This document shows, in pieces, positions 32,910 to 46,500 of a stretch of DNA of 64,000 nucleotides. Both the position numbers and the translations under genes were made by a program. Source of the stretch: Fagopyrum homotropicum (Eukaryota; Streptophyta; Magnoliopsida; Caryophyllales; Polygonaceae); the NCBI GenBank assembly GCA_033239125.1, contig BSWB01000003.1, forward strand, positions 31,201,001 through 31,265,000. Direction: 5' to 3'. The notes below the pieces were generated by a model. That model saw only the letters and a list, made by a program, of their open reading frames with translations. It was not told the DNA's origin and did not search any database. The number at the start of each line of letters is the position of its first letter. Within the stretch, counting starts at the first letter, position 1.

Positions 32910-34640
32910 ACGCATTAATCGGTAGGCCTAAGAGTTGAAGTGAGGACAAAAGTCTCGATGGTAAGCTTCATCACAAAATTGGACCTTGTTTCGACTTATT
33001 TGGTGTGTTTGAATTCGGGTTCATCATAATAGAGAAGTTGCATTCTGGGTAAAACCCGGGTTTTTTTGGACAGATATTATATTAATGCGAATCACAGAGG
33101 CTTTTTCTCACTTGTGTTTGGTTACAACTTTTCATGAATCTAATCAATCTGCCGTTGTTTAGCTTTGGTGCAAGTGGGTGCTTTTAGTGTTAGATCACAT
33201 GAAATATTATTCCTATGCCAACAAGATTTAACCTGTAATGTGTAGATAAGATGATCCAAACAAAACCGAATAACTATATAACCGAGCTCGAACCGAGCCC
33301 GATTAGCTTGTCTCATATTACAATCATCAAACAAGGTCAGAAAGTGATTTTTGCTCTACATCCGGAACGGAAATAATTCGTGGCCCATTGCTGGGGATAA
33401 CCTCCCAATATCAGTTTTTCCATACATGATCCTCCAAGCTAACCACTTAAGGAGTGTAGCACCACATCCCGCTAGACCAACTGAGTATTAGTTGATAGAG
33501 AATATCTTGGTTATTATTCAATGTATCTCACTCATGAACGCTTATGTGGTTCCAAACATATACGTTTATTTTTCAATAGATGTTAAAGGTTTTTATTCCT
33601 TACTATGATAGTGGTTCTCTTATTCATGAAAAGTTTTAGAAGCATACCTTATGGTTTAAAGTAATTGACGACTTTGGGATTATGGTTTAAAGTAATTGGC
33701 GACTTTGGGATAGAAGTTGATTAATTTTGATGCCTATCGAAAAACAAAATAGAAGAAAAGAAACACAATTTACATTAAAAATGAGAAAGCATCGCCATAC
33801 ATTCATTTTATGAATGAATAATGATATATAAGTGGGTAGATTTATTTTCATTCCATTTTTACTTTTAAAACAAAATCATTTTATGGATGAATATGATATA
33901 CGAGTGTACCTGTTCATTTACATTCCATTTTTTTTTTATTTTTGAAATGAATTTATTTTATGATTTATAATTGTTTTTTAATTGAATAAACAATGATTAT
34001 AAATGGGTAGATACGCTTTTTATTCGTAACGAAACAGCCCCTGAATGTAATTGGGTCATTTAAATTTGGCACCAACGTCCACGTAGCATATTCAAAAGGT
34101 AAAGGATTTCATTACCTGTTAATCTGTTATATGCTATTGGTCCTTCGAGGAATGTTACTAGAAATGCTTGTTTGTTCAGAGTAACTATCCTTCATAGGTA
34201 AACACTATACACTTCGAAATGCTATTCCGACGTAAAATTACCCAATGGGATTTGTATCAGATGGAAACATTTTCAACATAATAACACTAATTTCAAGCCA
34301 GTTTTCAATCAAAGAAGAAATATAAAAAAAAAGACCCAATTGCCTGATACATTTGCAACCAGAAGCCAACGAAAGCAAAAATGCAGCATTGAATGTTCTT
34401 CAAATGGGGGCTTACAGGTTTACCAATCACATCCCCGCCTAAATTCATTGTTGCAGCTCAATGTCTCTCAGAACAACTCCCTCATAAATTCATCTCAAAT
34501 GTTCTGTCAACAACTTCAGGCCCACCTATGGAACAACCCAATTTTGTTCTCAACTGCAACAAATTCAACCCCACAGGTACATAACGAAGGGAAAGACTAG
34601 AAAAGCAAACCACATCTTGAACCACTGCAAGTTCAGCTCA
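32910..34640. other. Intergenic spacer: FAMA-like promoter and RPN2 3' region
   Basis: AT-rich spacer. 32910 onward is the probable promoter of the FAMA-like gene. At 33430-33491 is a SINE-like fragment. 33790-34030 has repeated (G/A)ATGAATAATGATATA-like blocks ending in GAAACAGCCCCTGAATG, which looks like a MITE end, but no partner was found. The last 300 bp are likely the 3' UTR of the RPN2 gene. Confidence 0.5.
33430..33491 (-). repeat. SINE-like fragment, related to 2712-2800
   Basis: Read on the minus strand it gives ACTCAGTTGGTCTAGCGGGA, then TGTGGTG and CTTAAGTGGTTAG, matching the order in the copy at 2712-2800. The CAGTTGGTCTAGCGG part resembles a tRNA A box. Confidence 0.4.
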
Positions 34641-37600
34641 TCATGACGTATATTCGAACGGCTGGGGAGGTTGAGGCTCGTCGTCAACAGCCATTGATGC
34701 TGCAGGCGCACCTGAGCTTTGCTGTGTAGTCGTAGTAGCGGATCCCCCCACAGTAGACGAGGGGGCATCGGTCAAAGACAGAACCTCGGGCTCAGATGGA
34801 CGCAGGTCTCGTAGTAGAACGAACCCTGAAGGGGCTAGTTTGACTGGAGCGTATCTGCTGTCTGACAAAAACTTGATGAATTTTTCCTGAGCTGGGATTA
34901 CTCTTGCAGGGTTTGTTAATGTCTCAAATGATGGCTCGGGTTCTGCCACCTTCTTCTCTGTTGTAACACTATCAACCTAGCCCGATTAAATGGCACCATA
35001 TAAGTATTCCATGTAAACAGAACCGCATAATACAAATAGAGCATATATGTAAGAACCCGGATTTGGAAACTATTTCCCTAGATTGGAAAAAGAAACCTCC
35101 AAAAGTTTATAAGAAAAGCTAAATAACTAAATCTGATATATTTTTTTGCCAAATCATGATTTGGGGTATAGGTTAGAAAAACCAATATGAAAAGTGGGAG
35201 TACCTGCATTGACTCGCCATCCTTTTCAGCAGATGATTTTCCCTTTCCACTAGCAGAAGCCGAGGAATCTAACCCAGCTGCCTTTTCAGCAGCTGCCTTC
35301 TGTTCTGATTCTTTCTTCGCCCTAGCTTTTGCCTTTGCAGACGTTGAGAGGACAGCAGTTGGAAGTTTCACTGCTGATGTAGCAGTAGGGACTGTAGTTG
35401 GCTTAGGGTACTCGAACAATGAAGGCTTTGCGTGAGACAAGAACTCAAACTTTGGGACTTTCAGATCATAATTCAGCCCAATAAATGCCGTTGGTGAAAA
35501 TGCTAAGCTTACGAAGTATGTAAGGGGGTACCAGTACCAAAACTGGCTAAAGACAGCAAGGCCAACAACAGCTGTAACTTTATCATGCTTTGTCTTTGAA
35601 AGCAATCTAATTGTCACATTCCTTCCACCGGCATCAAGAATTCCCGAGGCCAAAATTGCTCCCATCTTGCTCATAGTGTCTTCATGCTTATCAAGAATTA
35701 TCTTCTCCAGTTGTCGCCTACATTGAGTTTACAACAAATCAATTGTTTGCTATGGAACAAGGAACTTGTTTGTTCCATTTTTTACTGAAGCAATTTCCAA
35801 TTTAACATAGGGAAGGAACATTCGAATAAAAAACACCTGAAGGCTCCGACACGAGAATCACTAGCTTCACTAGTCTGGACCATGACCATGGCCATGGCAA
35901 TAAGTGCACCTTGACGAACAAAATCAACCACGTCTGATGTCAAAGGCTCCAGCAAAGAGATTGCCTCACTCAAACCTGTACCAGCACACGAGATGCCAAC
36001 CGCTAGGGCTGCCCCATATCGAACATGAGGGTTGTATGACTCTGATAGTAAAGAAACAATACGTGGTGTCTGCAGGAAAAAAAACGATTCTCCAAATTAG
36101 ACACATAATTTAACATCCGCATTATATAAAAGAAAACAGACAAGCTTGAAGATGGCTGATGAAGAGGGAAATTAGAAGCCCCATTTCACTAGTATGCATA
36201 CATATTGCCTACACAATATACGAGCGCAACTTTTACATCATTTTATTATTGCCAGTTTGCCTAATCTAATTGCGGTTTCTATAGGCCTCTGCGGCTATTC
36301 TTACAAAATAAAGGAAATATTTCAATGAGAGACACAGAGGTTTGAAGAAATTCTATATAGGTACAGTGAACTCTGTAAATCGAATGAGATATTAAGCAGC
36401 AATGGAAGAATAAAAACTCTAAATCAATGATTTTTCTTGTTTGTAGGAATCGTAGAGCAATTGACCCCCCTCGTCCCACCCCCTTACATTCTTGTTCTTT
36501 TAATGGAGAAGAGCACTCGAGTGAGTTTAACAATGAAGCAAAACCAAAAAAAGATGTGAACTCCTTGTTGGTGATAAAAGAGGTGAGCTGGTGAGCGGAG
36601 AAAGAAAGGAAAAAGGACAACAAGAAACAGCATACATGATGATGGAAGAAGTGTGCGAGAAGAAAAGAATGAAGAAGATAAAGAGGATAAGCTTCTCCCA
36701 GTGAGAAAAAGTTTGAAACATCAAGGTATGCAAGTTGATAACCAAAATAAGCACAAATATTCCAGTATGCAAGTTGAATAAACAAAACACAAATTCTTAA
36801 GTGGAATTCCCCCAAATGTCAGTAAAGTGAAATTTTTCGAGAAGAGAAACAATGAAATATCAACATACTGATGCAATACAAAACATCCTCGATTCAATTT
36901 CAACTGAAAATCCATTACATGTTATTTAACTAGCCGAACAATTTTTTTCGATCTTTTGGTTGTAGTTTAGGCTACAAAAATTAGATATATAAATTCTTTA
37001 GATGGTTAATGGCAGAATGTTATTTGTAGCACAAGATTTGGCTACAGAAATTATCTTAAAGAAGCATTGTACACGACCACATGAGAAATTCAAGTGTTCT
37101 CTCGGGACACGACCAAGATGAAGGAGAAACTAACCTGCTCAGGCTCTGAATACAGAACAAAACCAAGCCCTAACACTGCTGTTCGCCTAACATCATCACT
37201 CACATCAGACACTGCAAAGTGTAGGAGCTGACGGATAGCCTTATTGTTTGATGTCCCCCTATAGGCCAACGCCAGTGCATACATTCCACCGTATCTTATA
37301 ATTGGATCTTGATCACGAGTCATTTGCTCAATCAGTGTATCAGCTTCTTCTTCTCTTCCATAAACTGTAAGTGCTATACCTAGAGCTATACCCCTGCATC
37401 ACAAACTAAACATAAGTAAACAAAAGAGGAACAAGGATAATCTAAAAGAAAAAGCAGGAGGCAAACCTGATGATCTTCTCGTGTTGAGTCTCATGTGCAT
37501 ATGCAAGCATCTCAGTAGCCTTGTCACTAGCAGTTCCAACCATAAGTAACCCCATAGCTATACCAGCAGCTTCTCCAGCAACAGCACTGTCTGTATACAG

Positions 37601-40600
37601 CACATTTTTAATGTCCTCAAATATATCTTCATCGGCAGTTCCAAGAGCTGCCAGACCGAGACCCAAACATGCACCGTGTTGAATAACCTGTATCAACCCC
37701 AGATTACAGCACATATAAAAAAGCATGGGGGAATCAATGGGAATGACACAAAATTTCTCCTTAAAACACCTCAACATTTGTATTGCGGAGGCTATCACGG
37801 AGGAACTGCTTGATGCCTTCACCATGGTTGGCATGAATTAATCCAAGGGCATAGAGAGCTCCGCCCTCAGAGTACGGACTTCCTCCTCCAGACCCACTCT
37901 GAGGCAAATAAGGTGCCATTAATGACCTGCCCTGCTGCAAGTGGCCGCGGTGAATAACACCCAACCCGGCAGTTGCACTAAACTTAGCCCAATTAGTTGC
38001 CCTGCTAAGCCAGTCCTGGTCAACCATGAAGTATAACATGGTTAAGAAATTGGATTTTATAAATAGCACATAATGAATATTACATGTGCACACACTATAA
38101 CTCTACCAGACTGCACATATATGTAGTTGAAACGTAGCAAGATGTATTGCATACCAAATTCTCCCTAAGGAATGTATCCACTGTAGTGCCAGCATGCATA
38201 ATAGCATTGGCATGAATAGTTGCACTGTGGCAAACACTATTTCTCATCTCAACAGACTGCTTTATTGTCTTCAGAATAAGAAGATCGGACCTAGAACAGA
38301 AAATTAGAGGATTATCGATGAGGGAAAATTTATGAGTGAAACCTTTTATCTTGAAGAACTAACAACTGGGATGTAGAATAGCGTCTCACTTGTTATGACT
38401 ATACAAAAACTGCAACGTCAACTGTATAGACGTCTCTCCAGATAATATTCCTTTGATTTTAGTTAACCTCTCTGCGTAAACAGCTTCTGCAGGATCTACT
38501 TCTTGCACAGCTGCATCAGATGTAGGAGTGTTCTCTGTCATTTGGACATCCTCAGAAGCAGCTGCACTCACATTTTCAGTTGACTCCTGTCCCTGAGGTG
38601 CCTGCTGTACTTGCTCTTTTACATTAGTCTTGGGATTTGGAAGACGGTCCCTCACATTCAAAAGAAAAGCCTGTCGTTCATTCTCTACAAGATCAAATGC
38701 TATTTGAAATGCAAGTAAAGCATCATCCTTTTCCTCTGACCGTAGAAGCTTTCCCAATATGCTGGCAACACCTTCAGGTTCATCCAGAAACATGAGACAC
38801 TGGCAAATGCTCAAATAATCTGGAGAAGGCAGCTTCTGATAAACTCTTACAAGCAAACGAAGGACCTGAAATAATTAATCACAAGTTATTGATCATAACA
38901 GCATATGTACTAAATTGTGCAACAATAAGTTTTAATTCATGAAATTTTGAGTCATTGAGCCTCACTAATTTGTCAGGAAGGCATTAGTTTAATTTGTATG
39001 AATAGTTTTCAGTTTCTTGGATAAAAAAAGCATCAAAGAACAATGAATTTGCAAATTGAATGAACATGTTTCTCAATCTGAAACATCTAGAATATCTATC
39101 ACCTCTTGTCTATATTCCCTCTGATTGACATAAGAATGAGAGACATTGATACAGTAAGACAATGTTGCATGAACATTATCACTCCTTGTTATTGCCTCCT
39201 CAAGTTTATCCAATCTTTTGCATTCTATGGCCATCCCAATAGCTTGCTGGTACCTTCCATCCAAAATGCACCTAAATGCAGCAAACAATTAGTCTAACTA
39301 TTAAAAAAAGCAACAGAAAATGACGCAAACTTGAAATAACTCATACTTCTCCAACATTCTCTCCACAATTGCTTCCAACCGGGGATCAATTTTTGATGCT
39401 TCTTCACTCGACTTTGCAGCCTTTGTTCTAAGATTAGCATACTCATCTATAGCTTTGTCTGACAGGAAAGGAAAAATTGAAAGAGAATAATCAGACACCA
39501 TCCATCGGTAAAAAAATCTAGCAGCAGAACATCTAATCTAACAGCATAGATGATGACATAAAAGGCATTAAGAAAAGGAACCACTCGTACCAAGAAGAGT
39601 ACGGACATAATCAGATTCCTCTGAAACATCAAATTGGGAGCCAGCTCCCAGTGCATATGACAAGGAGTCATTTAACTCACCCAGATAATAGAAAACCTGT
39701 GAAGAACGTCAGAAGTATAAAAAAAATGAATTGGGATGCATTAATGTAAAGTATCAGTCTATGACTACAAAGAGATGGAGTTCACCACACCTTCGTGTTG
39801 ACCACAAAGATACATCTAATTTATCAAGATATGTATTAGATAAATATTAAATCTCTCTCTAGTGAAATTACACTATAGCTCAGAAGTTGGACATCAATAT
39901 TACCTACAGTTACAACCTAGGCAAACAAGTAGTCATACTACTCAAGAGGAAGGGAAAAAAGATTGTTTCTTGCTAGTCCTTCATCAATGCAAGTATCAAA
40001 AAATTTGGTGTACTACAATTTGAAATCAGAATGTTCCCTGTCCAAGCTACAAGTGCTAGCACATAAGAAAGACTTAACAAATGGTATATCTCATACTCTG
40101 GCACCCTTTTAAGTTTATATACCTTCGAAGCAAGCAATGCAGCAAGCTGTCTTTGCGAGAACTCTTCATCTTCATACAAACTTTCTCTGCAAACCAAAAC
40201 ATTTTGAGCTTAATAAACCACAATTATTGCACAAACACCATTTAAATAAGGCTGCACATAATTTAAAATAATATAATAGCTCAATATACTTCTCTACACT
40301 ATTCAGAGTCTATATTATCAGGTAGCTGTTCTGCTTGCAACCGTTAATTTGCATGTAAGATTTCTGGGACAGTGATTAAAGTGACAAAGAGGTAGTTGCA
40401 TTACTTCCTTACATTATTAATCGTCTACCATCTTACTCTATCAGAGCAGAGGCCGCGCCCTTGATGACGATGGTAAGGGAACTAAACTGACCCACCATGG
40501 CGTTATCTTTTGGTATATCAAACAATTCGAAAAGACAAATCACAAAAACCGTAAGACCTTTTACCAGCTCAACGAGAAAAAAAAATCAAAGCAAGCAACT

Positions 40601-40972
40601 TGAAGCCCTAAAAACCCTACATTCAAGCTTAGCGAATTTCAACCAGAACCCCGACCCTTCCAAAGTGAACAATACAAGCAATTACTACCGATGACATACC
40701 GACAAAACCCTAACCCTAATTTGCAAACAACGGGCAAACAGTGCGGATCTGACACACAAAAACTAGAAACCCAAAACGAAAACAACATCGGAAACCAAAA
40801 TTCGAAGAAGAAGATGGGTAGCAAAGTACATAAGAGGAACGCTCGTAGAGATCTCGGGCCACAAAAAGTGAGCAAAAGCGTTGAGATTGGAGAGCGCGTG
40901 AAGCTTGAGTGCAGGATGATTCTCACTAAGCATCGCCAACAACGCCCCGGCGGAGCTCACCATCGTCGCCAT
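34641..40972 (-). CDS. RPN2A: 26S proteasome non-ATPase regulatory subunit 1 (RPN2/PSMD1)
   Basis: Large scaffold subunit of the 19S regulatory particle base, which helps dock RPN13 and the lid and supports substrate entry. Thirteen exons: 40972-40830, 40186-40123, 39696-39591, 39458-39347, 39271-39103, 38865-38390, 38290-38155, 38015-37770, 37687-37467, 37393-37135, 36069-35837, 35717-35204 and 34976-34641. They total 3015 nt and close to 1004 aa, as I recall the length of Arabidopsis RPN2a. The N-terminus has M-V-S-S-A-G-A-L-L-A-M-L and E-I-S-T-S-V-P-I-E-S-L-Y-E-D-E-E. The middle holds proteasome/cyclosome repeats (G-L-G-V-I-H-R-G-H, Y-S-E-G-G-A-L-Y-A-L-G-L-I-H-A-N-H-G, Y-G-G-M-Y-A-L-A-L-A-Y). 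A Lys/Ala-rich linker (A-K-A-K-A-R-A-K-K) follows. The C-terminus M-A-V-D-D-E-P-Q-P-P-Q-P-F-E-Y-T-S is the RPN13-binding tail region. No damage is seen; the gene looks functional. Confidence 0.97.
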
Positions 40973-41221
40973 GACTGCTTTATCTCTCAGATCCCTAAAC
41001 TGAGCTGAACTGAACTTGTTGAGAGATTGGAATCGAACACAAACAGAAGGGAGAGCTGATCCGAATCGATTTCCGTATATATTATTTCTTTTCTAGCTGT
41101 TTCTTTCATAACAAGCCAGTAAGCTCTCCACCAGGGTCAATTTCGGTTTTTCCAAAAGAATAATATAGGAGTTCGATACACGAGTCATTTTTTCCTATTC
41201 TGTAGACGACTTGACGGTCGC

Positions 41222-41271
41222 GAGGAAACTAATATACAAAAAAGAAGAGGAAACTAATATACAAAAAAGAA
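41222..41271 (+). repeat. Perfect 25-bp tandem duplication
   Basis: Two adjacent copies of a unit starting GAGGAAACTAATATACAAAA, at 41222 and 41247. It lies between the RPN2 promoter and the LINE fragment. Confidence 0.85.
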
Positions 41272-41349
41272 TATCAAAAGAGAACTTCAAACAAGTTGAT
41301 AAAAAATGAGCATAAAATGAAGCGCTAGGCAAGCAAAGCCAGTAAAAAA

Positions 41350-42357
41350 ACAAAGGGAACAAGTGTGTAATTCGGATAGAAAGCGCCGACACTTGTATAC
41401 GATTGACCTTTGTGTTTGTTGTAATCAAGTTGTTGAGAACCTTTCTGACATTTTACGTGACTGTTCGAAGACTCGTACCCTATGGAGTGCCCTTCGAGCT
41501 GATCGGTTCGATCCAGTGTTCCTTAGAACTCCGTTTGCTACATGGTGAGAGGTAATCTTCTTTCCAAAGTACTTTAAAAATACTTGGTTGTGGGGTGAAA
41601 CTTTTGCATATAAACTATGAAGGACTTGGAAGTGGAGAAATGAAAATACATTCAACAATACTACTGGATGCTTGGATAGAAGTTGCTACATCCAGACTAG
41701 CTAAGGAGTACATCGATGTCTGCATTAGAAGAGGTAAGGTGCCGAAAAGAGATACTAGAGACGTCATCAACGTTGTGTGGGAACCACTCCCGGAAGGCTT
41801 CGTCAAGCTCAATATGGATGGTGTTAAGAACAAGGATGCTTTTGCGTTTGCGGCGGGAATTGTTAGAAATGTTTCAGGAGAGTGGTTAAGTGTCTTTGGT
41901 TCTAACTTAGGGATGTGTTCAGTCCCCATGGCGGAGCTATGGGGAGTAGTTCATGGCCTAAAGATTGCTTGGGACTTGGGGTATCGATCGGTCATCGTTG
42001 AAACTGATTCCCTATTGGTTACCCAACTCTTAAGTAAGTCCATAGCCCTTACCACCCTCTTGCTAGTCTGGTATGTATGTGTCAATACTTAATTAAAAGA
42101 AATTAAAGTATCCAGATTCGTCGTATGCCTACCATGAGGCGAATAGAGTTGCGGATTGTATTGTTAGCTTTGCTTTGAACTTTTATATATTGGATTGAGT
42201 TTATTGTGTGACCCGCCGGAGGGTGTAGTTGATCTTTTACTTGATGATGTAAGGGTCGGGCTATCCTCCGTGTCATGACTACTTAGCCTCTTTCCTATTA
42301 ATAAAAGCGCGTCTAGATGCCGAAGACCAGTACTGATTCTCCTTCCCACCAAAAAAA
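41350..42357 (+). pseudogene. 5'-truncated LINE (L1-type) 3' fragment: zf-RVT and RNase H
   Basis: 41363-41548 resembles the zf-RVT domain that follows plant LINE reverse transcriptases (C-x2-C ... V-E-N-L-x-D-I-L-R-D-C-x4-T-L-W). 41780-42040 is an RVT_3-type RNase H (V-K-L-N-M-D-G-V, then A-E-L-W-G-V, then E-T-D-S), with its acidic residues kept. The two lie in different frames with stops between. The 3' end at about 42350 is followed by seven A's. No reverse transcriptase or endonuclease is present, so it is a dead-on-arrival copy. Target duplications were not found. Confidence 0.75.
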
Positions 42358-43449
42358 GTAGCAATGCAGTACAACACTTAGGGATCACCGATGAAAACCT
42401 CATATTTAGTTTTCTTTTAATCTTTCAAATTTCGATCACCTATCTTCAACTCCTTCTCATGAACAAATTCAACACTTCTTTCGGACGAAGCTCACTGAAT
42501 CAAGATGTACCACATACCATAGGACCAAATAGCGTGAAACAAAGAAAATTTATTGATGATCGATTGTTATTTGTTTTCTAGAGCACTCTTTAAATGAAGA
42601 GTTTTTTTGTGGGTGTTTTCCTTATGATTAGATCATGTAACGAGTAGAGCGAGAGTTGTTAGAATTGTGTTTTTATAACTAAGATGCTTTTGAAATTGGA
42701 TAACCAATTTTAAGTTTTTCTTTTAAATATTTGTTTTTACATCCTATGTTTATAGAGTTTTGTTAGATATTTGAGTGCGCAAGAAAAATGAAAAAAAAAA
42801 TTACACATCACCAAAAATTGGCTAGAAGCAAGTGACTAATGGAAGAAATAGTGATTGAATGTCAATTTTCGGATGTTCTCTCGGAAACCACGAAGGTTGT
42901 AGAATGTGTGTTTCGGTAATTTTTACTCCCTTTTGAGTAGCAAAGTAAGCAAGATATACAACTAAAGACAAGAAGCAAGAGAAAATTGAAGTCCTTACTC
43001 TATGAAGAAGTCTCCATGTAATCAAAGAATTGATTTGTGGAAATTTTTTTGTGTTTGAAAATTGGTGATGGGCGGGGGGGGGGGGGGGGGATTTACCTAG
43101 AAAGGAGATTTGAGGTTATCCAAAAAAGAAATAAAAAAGAAAAGGCATGAAACCATATGAGTAGTTGATAACAAAAACCTCTTGCACTTGACGCACTACA
43201 CACTTCATTTTTTTGAAACAAGATTAGACCTTCATCCAAAATATCTTGTTCATCACAAAACCGGAGGAAGACGGAACCGTCACTGGTGCGAAACAAAGAA
43301 CCAAGAAAACGACTAGCACCGTACCGCGGCCTCTTCCAAAACATAATGGCCGTCATTGAGACCAAAGAATCTTAGAGTTTCTTAAACTGATTGTGGATGA
43401 GAGTCTCTCTTGCCAATGAGTGTCAATGACGAGTGCGAAATACAGGTCA
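42358..43449. other. Unannotated spacer before the copia element
   Basis: No recognised gene. A minus-strand open frame at 43093-43365 (90 codons) has no family signature. A run of 17 G occurs at 43074-43090. The sequence continues, after removal of the copia element, at 48211. Confidence 0.45.
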
Positions 43450-43454
43450 AGGAT

Positions 43455-43586
43455 TGTGAGAATAATAAGATTTAGATAAATTCCCCTTAGGGTTTCCATC
43501 TTCAAATGACTCGTATTAATAGGTATAACAGTTTTACATAATTACATAGGGCGGACCTCTATTTACAATAATTACATATTCTATCA
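43455..43586 (-). repeat. 3' LTR of the copia element
   Basis: 132 bp, pairs with 48079-48210. Its first three bases on the minus strand are the TGA stop codon of the polyprotein frame. Confidence 0.95.
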
Positions 43587-46500
43587 TACCCCCGCAGTCG
43601 AAACGGGAGGAGACAAAACAGTGAGACTGGATCTAAAATCAAGAAAAAGTTGTCGTGGTAGGTCCTTTGTAAAAATGCTTGCATACTGATATGCCGAAGG
43701 CACATGAAGAACTCGAACGTGACCGCGCGCAACCTTATCTCGGACGAAATGAATATCAATCTCGATATGTTTGGTCCGTTGATGTTGAGCCGGGTTGCTG
43801 GCTAGATAAGTAGCAGAGATATTGTCGGTGTAGACAATGGATGCCTTGGCAAGAGGACAGTGAAGCTCAAGCAAAAGATTGCGAAGCCAGGAACATTCAG
43901 AGACAACGTTGGCAACTCCTCTATACTCTGCCTCTACGCTGGAGCGAGAAACCACAGATTGCCGTTTGGCAGACCACGAGATAAGGGTGTCATTGAAGAA
44001 GACACAATAGCCTGATGTGGATCGGCGTGTATCAGGACAGCCATCCCAATCAACATCAGTGTATGCAATGAGATCAGTTTTTGGTGAAGGGGAGATGGTG
44101 ATACCTAATGAAGCTGTCCCAGAAATATAACGGATGATACGTTTCAGGGCAGCGAAATGAGGCTCTCGAGGATCATGCATGAAAAGACATATCTGTTGGA
44201 CAGCAAAACTGATGTCAGGTCTTGTGAAAGTGAGGTACTGGAGTGCCCCTGCCAAACTGCGATACAATGTGGGATCACTGACAGGTGGTCCAGAGGAGGC
44301 GCTGAGCTTGATCGAGGGTTCAGCAGGAGTGACAACTGGTTTACATGCAGTCATCTTGGCTCGTGCAACAATTTCGCGAGCATACTTGTCTTGAGACAAA
44401 AACAGTCCGGATGAAGATCTCTGAACAGAGATGCCCAAAAAATAAGATATGGAGCCGAGATCAGACATAGCAAACTCCCTGCTTAGGGAAGCAGTGAGAG
44501 TGCTGCGGAGGGCATCGGATGAGGCAGTGAGTATGATATCATCAACATAAAGTAATAGATAAGGAAGATTATTCCCATGCCGATAGATAAACAGAGAAGA
44601 ATCGCTCTTACTGCCTATGAAACCAATGCTGAGTAAATATCCTGCAAAACGTTGAAACCAAGCCCGGGGTGCCTGCTTTAGCCCATACAGAGATTTTTTT
44701 AATAAGCAGACGTGTGAAGGACGAGCAGAGTCAACAAACCCAGGGGGTTAAAACATGTGAACTGTCTCGTTGAGATGTCCATGAAGAAAAGCATTCTTTA
44801 CATCAAGTTGATGAATAGGCCAAGAGCGAGACACAGTTAAGCTGAGAACCGTGCGGATGGTGGCGGGCTTAACAACTAGGCTAAAAGTCTCATCGCAATC
44901 TATTCCAATTTGTTGGGAACATCCATTAGCTACTAGGCGCGCCTTATATCTCTCAAGAGAACCATCAGATCGGAACTTATGACGGAAAATCCACATACAC
45001 CTCACAATATTAGTCTGTTCAGGACGAGGAACAAGAACCCAAGTACCATTTCGTATAAGGGCTCGATATTCGTCGAGCATGGCAGCGGACCATTTGAGAT
45101 CCTGGAGAGCTAATTTGTGGGATGTGGGTATAGGAGATAAGTTGGATGTGGTGGTGGTATTGAGGTCGAATATTTGACGGGGTTTAAAAATACCGCTTAA
45201 AGAGCGAGTATTAGGCCGGTTGGTGGGATTTATATTCGTGGGGAGCTGATGGGTGGAGTGTATTGTGGAGGATGTGGGATGCGGTTCGGTCGGTGGTAGA
45301 AAGGGCAGCTCATTTGGAGCGTTGCCAACAGTGGGCTCATCAGCTGGGCCAGCGTGAACATAAGGGGAAGGTGGGCCGGCTTGGTCAGATGAGGATGATG
45401 GGCCGGCGTGGTCAGAGAAGGAAGGTGGGCCGGAAATATGGCCTGGCGGATGTGGGAATAATGATGTGGGACCAGGCGAAGGTGGGAGGGCAGCAGGTGA
45501 ATCATTCGATGTGGGCCGGGTTGGTGAAGGATGTATGCGGGCCTGAGATGCAGATTGCTGGGCCTGATGATAAGGAGAGCAATTGGGTTCATTTTCCAGC
45601 ACCGCAGAAGAAGAGCGAAAAAACTCAAGCTTTGAAAAGGGAAAAATGGACTCATCGAAAGTTACATGACGGGAAATGATAATTTTATTTGATTTCAGAT
45701 CCAAACATTTGTAACCTCGGTGATGACTCGGATAGCCTAAAAAGACACAAGGAGTTGTCCTAGGAGTTAATTTTTGGGGGATTGTTGCGTTTTGATTTGG
45801 GTAGCAAAGACACCCAAAAACGCGGAGATGATGATAGGAAGGTGTTGAAAAATACAACACTTGGGTGGGGGATTGATTTTGTATTGTGGTGGACGGAAGG
45901 ATGTTAAGTAGAAAACATGCCATGTCAAGGGCATGAGACCAAAACGTGATGGGTAAGGAAGCATGAAAAAGAAGAGAACGCATCATGTTGTTGATGGTGC
46001 GGATGACACGTTCGGCTTTTCCATTTTGTGGGGAGGTGTGAGGACAAGAAAACCGAAAAGAAATGCCATGAAGTGCGAAGAATGAGTGAAATTGATGATC
46101 ATCAAACTCGCGACCCATGTCACAATGGAAAGTTTTAATAGGGGCATTGAATTGTGTTTGAATGAATTTATGAAATTGCACAAAACGATCAAAGACTTGA
46201 GATTTGAATTTAATTGGAAATACCCAAAGAAAATGTGAGAAATCATCAAGAAATAGAAGATAATTTTTGAAACCTTCCCGACTAGGAATCGGGGAAGTCC
46301 AAAGATCACTATGAATGATGTCAAAAGGTGCAACAATTTTATTAATAGAACGTTCAAACGGTAGCCTATGATGTTTTCCAAGTTGACAAGCATGAAAAAG
46401 AGAGGAGTCGCGCTCCTTATTAAAACTAAGAAAAGAAAACTTCCTAAGAACATCTAGAACCGGCGTGCCAGGATGGCCTAGACGGGCATGCCATAGACTT

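Noticed and set aside
40497..41008. Plus-strand frames opposite the RPN2 first exon and intron
   Set aside because: They are antisense shadows of the RPN2 5' end, including a Met-rich reading of its promoter side.
43093..43365. 90-codon minus-strand frame with a plausible-looking protein
   Set aside because: No family motif, no splice partners and no clear promoter; left as spacer.
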